From Aequorivita xiaoshiensis (GTDB lineage Bacteria > Bacteroidota > Bacteroidia > Flavobacteriales > Flavobacteriaceae), in the NCBI RefSeq assembly GCF_022008395.1, contig NZ_JAIRBB010000013.1, forward strand, positions 1 to 64,000: a DNA stretch of 64,000 nt. The letters run 5' to 3'. The notes beneath the pieces are model-generated. The model searched no databases and was not told where the DNA came from. It saw only the letters and a list, made by a program, of their open reading frames with translations. Position 1 is the stretch's first letter. The number at the start of each line of letters is the position of its first letter. This document shows positions 34,741 through 42,268 of this stretch, one piece after another. The translations under genes were made by a program, and so were the position numbers.

Positions 34741-35422
34741 AGCCAAAATAGGCGAAATTGCAGAATCTGTTCTTCTCCCTGGCGACCCTTTACGCGCAAA
34801 ATGGATAGCCGAAACGTATTTAAAAGACGCTAAATGCTATAACGAGGTACGCGGAATGTATGGTTATACTGGCACATATAAGGGAAAGCGTATTTCGGTG
34901 CAAGGTACAGGAATGGGAGTTCCGTCAGCCTTAATTTATTGTCACGAACTTATAAAAGACTACGGCGTTAAAAACTTACTTAGAGTAGGTTCGGCAGGTA
35001 GCTATAAAAAAGATATTAATGTTCGCGATATAGTAATTGCAATGGCAGCATCATCCAATTCTGGCATCAATAAATCACGGTTTTCAAACTCCGATTTCGC
35101 TCCTACTGCCGATTTCAATTTGTTTATGAAAGCTGTGTCTTATGCTAAAGAAAATAATATTTCTATAAAAGCTGGAAATATTCTTACAACCGATCTGTTC
35201 TACGAAGACAATGTGGAAGATTATAAAAAATGGGCTGAATACGGGGTGCTTTGCGTGGAAATGGAAACTGCAGGGCTCTATACCATTGCGGCAAAATATA
35301 ATGTAAAAGCTTTGTCTATTCTAACTATTTCAGACTCCCTAGTAACTGGTGAGACTACGACTTCTGAAGATCGAGAAGGAAGTTTTTCTAAAATGATTGA
35401 CATAGCGTTAAACACCGTTTAG
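34724..35422 (+). CDS. deoD: Purine nucleoside phosphorylase DeoD type
   Basis: The start is ATG 34724, as the family begins [21 protein letters not shown]; an earlier frame start at 34697 lies within deoC. The 232-residue enzyme splits (deoxy)nucleosides with phosphate, giving a free purine and (deoxy)ribose-1-phosphate. [17 protein letters not shown] and [10 protein letters not shown] are family motifs. It is followed by a strong bidirectional terminator. Confidence 0.95.
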   Translation: MSTHIEAKIGEIAESVLLPGDPLRAKWIAETYLKDAKCYNEVRGMYGYTGTYKGKRISVQGTGMGVPSALIYCHELIKDYGVKNLLRVGSAGSYKKDINVRDIVIAMAASSNSGINKSRFSNSDFAPTADFNLFMKAVSYAKENNISIKAGNILTTDLFYEDNVEDYKKWAEYGVLCVEMETAGLYTIAAKYNVKALSILTISDSLVTGETTTSEDREGSFSKMIDIALNTV

Positions 35423-35432
35423 TAAAAAAAAG

Positions 35433-35465
35433 AAAGCAGAAATTCACCAATTGAATTTCTGCTTT
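35433..35465. terminator. Bidirectional terminator between deoD and a stress-protein gene
   Basis: AAAGCAGAAATTCA (35433-35446) and TGAATTTCTGCTTT (35452-35465) form a 14-bp perfect stem with a 5-nt loop, with A- and T-runs on either side. It serves the convergent genes deoD and the stress-protein gene at 35496. Confidence 0.9.
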
Positions 35466-35495
35466 TTATAGTTAATTGATGTCGATAGCAACTAA

Positions 35496-36332
35496 CTAAA
35501 CTTTAAATGTCATAACTGGCAAATCTGAGTGGTTTACTACATCTTCCCCTATACTTCCTGAGAAAAAGTGTGCTAAGCCTTGTCTACCCTGTGTGGGTAA
35601 AGAAATAATATCTGCATTAACTATTTGGCTGTAACCAAAAATTCCTGCTTCTACAGAATATTCGTTGTAGTGAGCCACACTGTTTAAGCTTTCCAAAGGG
35701 TTGGCTTCTCCAGCAGATTTGAAAAAATCTAAAATTCTTTTTTCAATTTCTCTTGTACTACGAAAATCTCCAGCTAGGTTTATATATACCATTTGCATAT
35801 CTATTCCGAAAATTTCAAAAACCTCTTTTGCACGTTTATAAGGTCCAACTGAATTCTCTAAAAAATCACAGGCGAATACCCCTAACTTCGGATTAAATTT
35901 TTCGTGTCTGTGTTTTATCACTAAAACCGGAATTTCTGAAGTGCGAACCACTTTCTCGGTATTACTACCTACAAAGACTTCTTTTAAACCAGAGCTTCCG
36001 TGAGATCCCATTACTATAAGATCTATGTTCATTTCTTTAGCAACGTCATTTATTTCACTAAAGATTGTATAATTATGAACTGTATCGGTTACTTTAACAC
36101 CTTCTAAGTAATCTTTATCCAAAAGTTCTGCAAACTTTGTTTCAGCAAGCCTCATATAGTACATTGCCTCAAAAACCTCTCTCGATTCGTTTTTTGTTAC
36201 TACCGCATCACTAAGCCCCATCATATGCAAGGCAATAATTTCAGCGTTTTGTTTTTTAGCAATTCCAGCAGCCACCTCCATGGCGTAATCTGAGTATTTC
36301 GAGAAATCTACAGGGACTAATATTTTTTTCAT
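35496..36332 (-). CDS. Tandem universal stress protein, paired with hibernation factor
   Basis: The 278-residue protein has the first-domain motif MGSHGSSGLKEVFVGSN and a second domain ending GSIGEDVVNHSDLPVMTFKV. Unlike the others its second half keeps part of the glycine pattern. It follows the hibernation-factor gene by 10 bp, a pairing that links it to entry into stationary or anoxic dormancy. Confidence 0.92.
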   Translation of the reverse strand: MKKILVPVDFSKYSDYAMEVAAGIAKKQNAEIIALHMMGLSDAVVTKNESREVFEAMYYMRLAETKFAELLDKDYLEGVKVTDTVHNYTIFSEINDVAKEMNIDLIVMGSHGSSGLKEVFVGSNTEKVVRTSEIPVLVIKHRHEKFNPKLGVFACDFLENSVGPYKRAKEVFEIFGIDMQMVYINLAGDFRSTREIEKRILDFFKSAGEANPLESLNSVAHYNEYSVEAGIFGYSQIVNADIISLPTQGRQGLAHFFSGSIGEDVVNHSDLPVMTFKV

Positions 36333-36342
36333 CTTTATGTTT

Positions 36343-36642
36343 TTAGTGGGTTGAAAATTTTGCTTTACGTTTTTTAAGTTGTCTTTCTAAATCTGAGATT
36401 GTTTCTTTAGCTGCTGCTTCAAAAGTTGATTCGGTTGAAGTTGCAAATATTTTAGGTCCAGGCAGACTTAACTCAATTTCACAAATGTTACCTTTTCCAT
36501 AGACGTTATTTTCCATTTTAAAACTTACATCTGCACGAATAATCCAGTCGTATTTATCACCTAGTTTATTCAGTCTTTGTTTAACATAATCAGACATTGC
36601 CTCACTAGTTGGCATTTTTATGAATTGAATGTTTATAGTCAT
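36343..36642 (-). CDS. hpf: Ribosome hibernation-promoting factor, short form
   Basis: The 99-residue protein has the HPF/YfiA fold: a first strand TINIQFIKMP, a long helix with SDYVKQRLNKLG, and KTISDLERQLKKRKAKF at the end. It should bind the small ribosomal subunit and inactivate or protect 70S/100S ribosomes. It lacks the C-terminal dimerisation domain of long HPF. It is the first gene of a two-gene operon with a stress protein, with an FNR-like dyad 59-72 bp upstream. Confidence 0.9.
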   Translation of the reverse strand: MTINIQFIKMPTSEAMSDYVKQRLNKLGDKYDWIIRADVSFKMENNVYGKGNICEIELSLPGPKIFATSTESTFEAAAKETISDLERQLKKRKAKFSTH

Positions 36643-36700
36643 AATATCACAAATTTGTTACTTATTATATCAAATATAACCTTAATTAACGAGTCTAATA

Positions 36701-36714
36701 ATGACTAAAATCAT
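36701..36714. promoter_or_regulatory. FNR-like dyad ATGAC-TAAA-ATCAT
   Basis: The dyad lies 59-72 bp upstream of the hpf start codon. The position resembles that of the dyad before the cytochrome c gene. Confidence 0.6.
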
Positions 36715-36795
36715 ATTAAGCTTCATATTAAAAATAAAACAAGAAAAATTATCCAAATAAACTTTGAAGGCTTTAGCTTTAATTTTATAAAATAT

Positions 36796-36803
36796 TATAT
36801 TTG
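36796..36803 (+). promoter_or_regulatory. Bacteroidota -7 box before tRNA-Leu
   Basis: TATATTTG fits the TAnnTTTG -7 consensus of Bacteroidota and lies 40 bp upstream of the tRNA. No clear TTG -33 box is visible at the usual distance. Confidence 0.5.
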
Positions 36804-36842
36804 CGCTCTGTTCGAGAAAGCTAGCAGCTTATAGCAACATCC

Positions 36843-36925
36843 ACCCGGGTGCTGGAATTGGTAGACAGGCATGGTTGAGGGCCATGTGTCTTATGGACGT
36901 GTGGGTTCAAGTCCCATTCCGGGTA
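36843..36925 (+). tRNA. tRNA-Leu (anticodon GAG)
   Basis: The acceptor stem is ACCCGGG (36843-36849) with TCCGGGT (36918-36924), one G-U pair. The anticodon stem-loop is CATGG-TTGAGGG-CCATG with anticodon GAG, which reads CUC and CUU. A long variable arm, as expected for tRNA-Leu, follows, then a GTGGG-TTCAAGT-CCCAT T-arm. Discriminator A is at 36925; CCA is not encoded. Confidence 0.93.
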
Positions 36926-37048
36926 CAAATTTTAATGTATATTTAATCAATATACGTATCGAATTGTTTAAAGATAAATTCAAATTTTTAAACAAACTTT
37001 CTTTCTTTTTAGTAATTTCACCCTTGAAATATTAATTATTTAATTTTT

Positions 37049-37945
37049 GTGGTTAAAACTCAATTCGGCATAAAAGATCTTGAAAATCTTTCAAACGTTA
37101 AAGCCCATACGATAAGGATTTGGGAAAAACGATATAATCTTCTTGAGCCTAATCGCACCGATACCAACATAAGGAAGTACGATCTGGAAAGTTTAAAAAA
37201 GCTTCTCAACATTGTATATTTATATAATGAAGGTCATAAAATTTCAACCTTAGCAAGTCTTAATAAAACTGAGCTTCAGAAGTTAGTTAAAAAGAATATC
37301 CACGAACTAAACACCGAATATGCTTGTAATGTTTTAAAGACAGCTATGTTCGAGTTCGATAGTGAGCTTTTTGATACTACTTTTATGAAATTAATAGAAC
37401 AAAAGTCGTTTCGAGAAGTGTTTTTAGAAGTATTTGTTCCTTTATTAAATGAAACAGGAGTTCTTTGGCATTCTGGAACTATTGACCCTTCGCATGAACA
37501 TTTTATTTCAGAAAAAATACGCCATTTAATTATCCAACAATACAATCTTGTAAAAGATGCTTCTACAGGGAAAGAAAATAAAATCTTTGTATTGTATTTA
37601 CCGCTAAAAGAAATTCACGATATTGGGCTACTATACGCTAATTATGAACTTTTATCTGCGGGTTATCACACTATATATTTAGGAGCAAACGTACCCATTG
37701 ATAGTTTAAATCACGTTGTAAAAACCCAATCTGAAATCGTTTTCTTGACGTATTTTACAGTACAACCAGAGACAGACCAAGTAGAGAATTATATTGGTGA
37801 ATTTCAAGAGAAAGTTAGCCATATAAAACCTTGTGAACTTTGGATTTTAGGTAAAAGGGTTGATCAGATAGCAAACCCAAATAATAATATTCGCGTTTTT
37901 AATAGCTTGGAATTATTTACCCAACATATTGAAACAACTTTATAA
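37049..37945 (+). CDS. CarH/LitR-like MerR regulator with B12-binding domain
   Basis: The 298-residue protein starts with GTG 37049. It has an N-terminal MerR helix-turn-helix (about residues 5-75, HTIRIWEKRYNLLEPNR), a helical cobalamin-cap domain (about 90-170) and a B12-binding Rossmann domain (about 175-295). The light-sensor motif Wx9EH of CarH is present as Trp140, Glu150 and His151. The base-off ligand motif is EIHDIG with His190, where the usual first Asp is Glu. Such proteins repress carotenoid genes in the dark via adenosylcobalamin and release DNA in light. The crt genes follow on the same strand. Confidence 0.9.
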   Translation: MVKTQFGIKDLENLSNVKAHTIRIWEKRYNLLEPNRTDTNIRKYDLESLKKLLNIVYLYNEGHKISTLASLNKTELQKLVKKNIHELNTEYACNVLKTAMFEFDSELFDTTFMKLIEQKSFREVFLEVFVPLLNETGVLWHSGTIDPSHEHFISEKIRHLIIQQYNLVKDASTGKENKIFVLYLPLKEIHDIGLLYANYELLSAGYHTIYLGANVPIDSLNHVVKTQSEIVFLTYFTVQPETDQVENYIGEFQEKVSHIKPCELWILGKRVDQIANPNNNIRVFNSLELFTQHIETTL

Positions 37946-38074
37946 ATATTTTACACTCTAAAGTTCTCACAATACCTCACCACCCGCTCACTATAAAAAA
38001 TTGCTGTGCAAATAAGAATTATTTGGAATGAAAACTTTTAATTAGTGATTTTTTTGACATTATACTGTTTAATT

Positions 38075-38099
38075 ATTTTGTACATTTGTTAAACAAAAT
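38075..38099. promoter_or_regulatory. Candidate crt operator and -7 box
   Basis: ATTTTGT (38075-38081) and ACAAAAT (38093-38099) form a perfect inverted repeat around an 11-nt centre. The -7 box TACATTTG (38081-38088) overlaps it, and the right arm ends in the crtI start codon ATG 38098. A protein bound here would block RNA polymerase. A possible -33 TTG lies at 38054-38056, 24 nt from the -7 box, which is long. Confidence 0.55.
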
Positions 38100-39564
38100 G
38101 AGCAAATCTGTAATAATCATTGGTTCTGGGTTTTCATCACTAGCTGCTTCTTGCTATTTAGCTAAAGCGGGATATAGTGTAACCATATATGAAAAAAATT
38201 CAAGTATTGGGGGCCGCGCTAGGCAATTAAACAAGAATGGGTTTAAGTTCGATATGGGTCCCACTTGGTACTGGATGCCTGATGTGTTTGAACGATTTTT
38301 TTCCGATTTCGGGAAGTCTCCTGCAGAATATTACCAATTAGAGAAACTCAATCCTGCCTATCGCGTTTTTTTCGGAAAAAACGATTCTATAAGCATTGAA
38401 GATACTTTAGATAAAATTTGTGTTGCATTTGAGAATGAAGAGGTAGGCAGCTCAACGAAGCTAAAAAAGTTTATTGCACAAGCCCAAGATAATTACAATA
38501 TAGCCATAAAAGATTTGGTTTATCGACCTGGAGTTTCACCTTTAGAACTCGTAAATACTGCCACCATAAAAAAAGTTGGACAGTTTTTTAGCACCATCAG
38601 TAAAGACGTTAGGAAAGAATTTACCAATCCTAAACTAATTTCTATATTGGAATTTCCAGTTTTATTTTTAGGTGCTAAGCCGTCAAATACACCGTCTTTT
38701 TACAGCTTTATGAATTATGCCGATTTTGGTCTAGGTACATTTCATCCAAAGGGAGGGATGTATTCTGTAGTAAAAGGAATTCAGAAACTTACAGAAGATC
38801 TTGGTGTTACAATTAAAACAAATCAAAACGTTGAAAAGATAAATATTGAAGATGGCAAAGCCACATCTATTATAATAAATGGAAATCTAGTAAATGCTAA
38901 TTTTATATTAAGCGGTGCAGATTATCATCATACGGAAAGCTTACTACCCACTAAATACCGTCAATATTCTGACAGTTATTGGAAAAAGAAAACTTTTGCT
39001 CCTTCTGCCTTACTTTTCTATGTAGGATTTGATAAAAAGATTCAAAATGTAAATCATCACACTTTGTTTTTCGACGTAGATTTTAAAAAACATTCTGAAG
39101 AAATTTACGACCACCCCAAATGGCCTAAGGAACCTTTATTTTACGCTAGTTTCCCTTCAAAAACAGATGAGAGTGTTGCGCCTAAAGGAAAGGAATTAGG
39201 GATTTTTCTTATACCTCTAGCCCCTGGTTTGGAAGATAATCTCGAAATAAGAGAAGTGTATTTTGAAAAAATAATAAAAAGATTTGAAACTGTTACGAAT
39301 CAATCTATCACAAAATCAGTTATATTTAAAGAGTCATTTTGTGTAAACGACTTTATTTCAGATTATAATAGTTATAAAGGAAATGCATACGGACTTGCAA
39401 ATACGCTTTTGCAAACTGCATTTTTAAGACCGAATTTAAAGAGTAGTAAAGTGAAGAATTTATTTTTCACAGGACAACTTACTGTTCCAGGTCCCGGAGT
39501 ACCACCAGCTTTAATTTCAGGAAAATTGGCAGCAGGATTAATTGAAAAATCAATAAAAAAGTGA
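38098..39564 (+). CDS. crtI: Phytoene desaturase
   Basis: I choose ATG 38098, after which the FAD-binding motif VIIIGSGFSSLAA starts at once; a TTG at 38086 adds only four residues. The 488-residue enzyme desaturates phytoene to lycopene. The C-terminal FAD motif FTGQLTVPGPGVPPALISG is intact. The mRNA may have a very short or no leader, as the -7 box ends 9 bp before the ATG. Its stop overlaps the crtB start (GTGA). Confidence 0.95.
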   Translation: MSKSVIIIGSGFSSLAASCYLAKAGYSVTIYEKNSSIGGRARQLNKNGFKFDMGPTWYWMPDVFERFFSDFGKSPAEYYQLEKLNPAYRVFFGKNDSISIEDTLDKICVAFENEEVGSSTKLKKFIAQAQDNYNIAIKDLVYRPGVSPLELVNTATIKKVGQFFSTISKDVRKEFTNPKLISILEFPVLFLGAKPSNTPSFYSFMNYADFGLGTFHPKGGMYSVVKGIQKLTEDLGVTIKTNQNVEKINIEDGKATSIIINGNLVNANFILSGADYHHTESLLPTKYRQYSDSYWKKKTFAPSALLFYVGFDKKIQNVNHHTLFFDVDFKKHSEEIYDHPKWPKEPLFYASFPSKTDESVAPKGKELGIFLIPLAPGLEDNLEIREVYFEKIIKRFETVTNQSITKSVIFKESFCVNDFISDYNSYKGNAYGLANTLLQTAFLRPNLKSSKVKNLFFTGQLTVPGPGVPPALISGKLAAGLIEKSIKK

Positions 39565-40403
39565 AAGAGCTTTTCGACATAGTATCTAAATCCTGCAGCA
39601 AAAAGGTTACTGAAACTTACAGCACATCTTTTTCGTTAGCTACACGAATGTTAGCTCCATCTATTCGTCAAGATATCTACAACATCTACGGGTTTGTTCG
39701 CTTCGCCGATGAGATTGTAGATTCGTTTCACGATTACAACAAGGAATTACTTTTTAACCGTTTTGAAACTGCATTAAATGAAGCTTTGGAAGATCGCATT
39801 AGTCTAAATCCAATATTAAATTCATTTCAACATACCGTTTACAAATACAACATTGAAAGAGAGTTAATAGACACCTTTATGGCCAGTATGCGATTAGACT
39901 TGACTAAACAGGTTTACACCACTCCAGAAGAATTTAATAACTATATTTATGGTTCTGCCGATGTTGTTGGGTTAATGTGCTTAAAGGTGTTTGTGAAAGG
40001 AAATACTAATAAGTACGAAGCTCTAAAAGATGCAGCAATGTATTTGGGTTCAGCTTTTCAAAAGGTAAATTTCCTCAGAGATTTAAAAGAAGACCACGAA
40101 AATCTACAACGAACTTATTTTCCAAATGCAAATTTGGATTCGTTAGATGAAATTTCAAAGCAAGATATAATTAGTGAAATAACTGATAATTTCGACAAAG
40201 GATATCAGGGAATATTACACCTTCCAAATGAAGCGAAACTCGGAGTTTTTATTGCGTATAGATACTATAAAAGGTTATTAAAAAAACTTCAAAAAACTCC
40301 AGCCTTAGAAATTAAAAACACTCGGATTCGAATCCCAAATACTGAAAAGATTGGGCTTTTGATGAGGAGCTATGTGAAATATCAATTAAATTTGGTGAGG
40401 TGA
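39561..40403 (+). CDS. crtB: Phytoene synthase
   Basis: The 280-residue enzyme joins two geranylgeranyl diphosphates to phytoene. Both Asp-rich motifs are present: RFADEIVDS and FLRDLKEDHEN. It starts with GTG 39561, overlapping crtI by 4 bp, so translation is coupled. Confidence 0.95.
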   Translation: MKELFDIVSKSCSKKVTETYSTSFSLATRMLAPSIRQDIYNIYGFVRFADEIVDSFHDYNKELLFNRFETALNEALEDRISLNPILNSFQHTVYKYNIERELIDTFMASMRLDLTKQVYTTPEEFNNYIYGSADVVGLMCLKVFVKGNTNKYEALKDAAMYLGSAFQKVNFLRDLKEDHENLQRTYFPNANLDSLDEISKQDIISEITDNFDKGYQGILHLPNEAKLGVFIAYRYYKRLLKKLQKTPALEIKNTRIRIPNTEKIGLLMRSYVKYQLNLVR

Positions 40404-40451
40404 TATTATCTCTAAACAAGATTCCTAATACATAAAACAGTAAATAGAAAA

Positions 40452-40901
40452 ATGGATACAGTTCTTTGGATAATAATTTTCATTGCTACTTTCTGCATAA
40501 TGGAATTTATGGCGTGGTTCACTCATAAATATGTTATGCACGGATTTTTATGGAAGTTACACAAAGATCACCACAAAAAAGATCACGACAGCTGGTGGGA
40601 ACGCAATGATTATTTTTTTCTATTCTATGCTTTAGTAAGCATAAGTTGTTTTATTGGGTGGAGTTATTATGGCTTCTGGGCCGGACTACCAATTGGGTTA
40701 GGAATATTTGCTTACGGCCTCGCCTATTTTTTTGTTCACGATATCTTTATCCACCAGCGCTTTAAGTTATTTAGAAATGCAAATAATTGGTATACTAGAG
40801 GCATTAGAAGAGCGCATAAAATGCACCATAAACACCTGGGAAAAGAAGATGGAGAGTGTTTCGGAATGTTACTACCACCCTTAAAATATTTCAAGAAATA
40901 A
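40452..40901 (+). CDS. crtZ: Beta-carotene hydroxylase
   Basis: The 149-residue membrane di-iron enzyme has the histidine boxes HKYVMHG, HKDHHKKDH, HDIFIH and HKMHHKH and four hydrophobic segments. It makes zeaxanthin from beta-carotene. It lies 48 bp after crtB and 3 bp before the lycopene cyclase gene. Confidence 0.94.
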   Translation: MDTVLWIIIFIATFCIMEFMAWFTHKYVMHGFLWKLHKDHHKKDHDSWWERNDYFFLFYALVSISCFIGWSYYGFWAGLPIGLGIFAYGLAYFFVHDIFIHQRFKLFRNANNWYTRGIRRAHKMHHKHLGKEDGECFGMLLPPLKYFKK

Positions 40902-40904
40902 ATT

Positions 40905-41615
40905 ATGTGGCACCTTTATTTTGTATTGGATTTAGCTTCCTTAAGCATTCCATTTATTTTCAGTTTTCACCCAAAATTGAAGTTCTACAAATTGTGGAAA
41001 TATTTTTTTCCCGCCACATTCATAATGATGGCTTTTTTTGTTTCTTGGGATATCATTTTTACTCAAAATGGTTTTTGGGGCTTTAATGACACCTACCTTT
41101 CAGGACATCGATTAATAAATCTCCCCATTGAAGAATGGCTGTTTTTTATTTGCATACCCTACGCTTGCCTATTCACCATATATGCTTTTAAAGATTTATG
41201 GCCTAAGTTTGCATTTTCCAATAAGCTTACAAAATTAGTATATTACACGCTGCAAACCATTTTTATTGTAATTCTTCTTTACAATTTCGATCGTTGGTAT
41301 ACCGCTATTAATTTCGCTTATGCTGTGGTTTTACTAGGTTTAGTCTTCAACTATATGCGAAGTGCTTTAAAGATATTCTTCCCAGTGTTTTTGGTGCTTT
41401 TAATTCCATTTTTTATAGTAAATGGTTTCTTAACTGGAAGTTGGATAAACGAACAAGTGGTTTGGTATAATGATGCTGAAAACTTAGGAATTCGAATAGG
41501 AACTGTTCCAATTGAAGATAGTGTCTACGCTCTTAGCATGTTGCTTACAATATTTGTATTAATGGAAAAATTTAAAGAGAAATACCCTTCAAAAACGAAA
41601 GAAATTACAAAATAG
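40905..41615 (+). CDS. crtY: Lycopene cyclase, fused CrtYcd type
   Basis: The 236-residue membrane protein has two tandem lycopene-cyclase domains of about 100 residues. Each bears the PIEE/PIED motif (LPIEEWLFF near residue 68; VPIEDSVYALSM near residue 204). In other bacteria these are separate CrtYc and CrtYd subunits; a fused form is usual in flavobacteria. It cyclises lycopene to beta-carotene. It ends the crt operon. Confidence 0.93.
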   Translation: MWHLYFVLDLASLSIPFIFSFHPKLKFYKLWKYFFPATFIMMAFFVSWDIIFTQNGFWGFNDTYLSGHRLINLPIEEWLFFICIPYACLFTIYAFKDLWPKFAFSNKLTKLVYYTLQTIFIVILLYNFDRWYTAINFAYAVVLLGLVFNYMRSALKIFFPVFLVLLIPFFIVNGFLTGSWINEQVVWYNDAENLGIRIGTVPIEDSVYALSMLLTIFVLMEKFKEKYPSKTKEITK

Positions 41616-41633
41616 TAAACTTAATCTTTATAT

Positions 41634-42197
41634 CTATTCCGACAGAAGTTTATCTAAAAGGGCTCTCATTTTCTTGCTATTCCAATCGGCTACACCCGTT
41701 TCATCTATAACTATTTCACCTGTTTTAGACATTACATAAGTAGTAGGAAGCACATTGGATTCTAACTGCGTTGGTGCTTTATATTTTTGAATATATATCG
41801 GCAAATTATAACCGTTTTTATCTATAAATTTCTCAATCTTTTCTGAAGTTTCTGAAGTAACGAAATAGAAATCTACTTTGTCTCCATAACTGTTGAATAG
41901 TTTTTGAAAAGAAGGCATTTCTGCGACACAAGGTGGACACCAAGTAGCCCAAAGGTTTACTATTGTGACCTTTCCTTTTGATTGTGAGAAATTGATTGCT
42001 TCAGAATTGAGTGGCTGTAAACTCCAATTGTAATCGGTTAATGTTTCTCGTTTAGATTCGGCTTTTTCAGATGGCGAAAATGATATTAATCGTTGTACAA
42101 AAACTTGTATTGGCATTCTCGTTTGCGGGATAATAAGTAAAACAAATAATCCAACGAATAGAATATTGCTCCAGTGCTTTTTTAAAAAACCTATCAT
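41634..42197 (-). CDS. TlpA/ResA-like membrane-anchored thioredoxin
   Basis: The 187-residue protein has one N-terminal membrane anchor (about residues 8-26) and a periplasmic thioredoxin fold with the active site WCPPC in NLWATWCPPCVAEMPSF. It should reduce disulfides or apocytochromes outside the cytoplasm. It is convergent with crtY (18 bp gap). Confidence 0.9.
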   Translation of the reverse strand: MIGFLKKHWSNILFVGLFVLLIIPQTRMPIQVFVQRLISFSPSEKAESKRETLTDYNWSLQPLNSEAINFSQSKGKVTIVNLWATWCPPCVAEMPSFQKLFNSYGDKVDFYFVTSETSEKIEKFIDKNGYNLPIYIQKYKAPTQLESNVLPTTYVMSKTGEIVIDETGVADWNSKKMRALLDKLLSE

Positions 42198-42209
42198 ATT
42201 TCTAAGGTA

Positions 42210-42246
42210 TAAAAAAAACCTAACAGGTAATGAAACCTGTTAGGTT
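42210..42246 (-). terminator. Terminator after aconitase
   Basis: AACCTAACAGGT (42217-42228) pairs over 12 bp with ACCTGTTAGGTT (42235-42246), with a 6-nt loop. On the minus strand a run of U residues follows (A-run 42210-42217 on the + strand). It would end the aconitase transcript before the TlpA-like gene. Confidence 0.88.
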
Positions 42247-42268
42247 TGTATATTGAAAACAATGATTT

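Noticed and set aside
18640-36332. CRISPR or a classical restriction-modification locus around the nuclease-fold genes
   Set aside because: No repeat-spacer array, methyltransferase or specificity gene is present. The Mrr-type fold here is joined to an ATP-cone instead.
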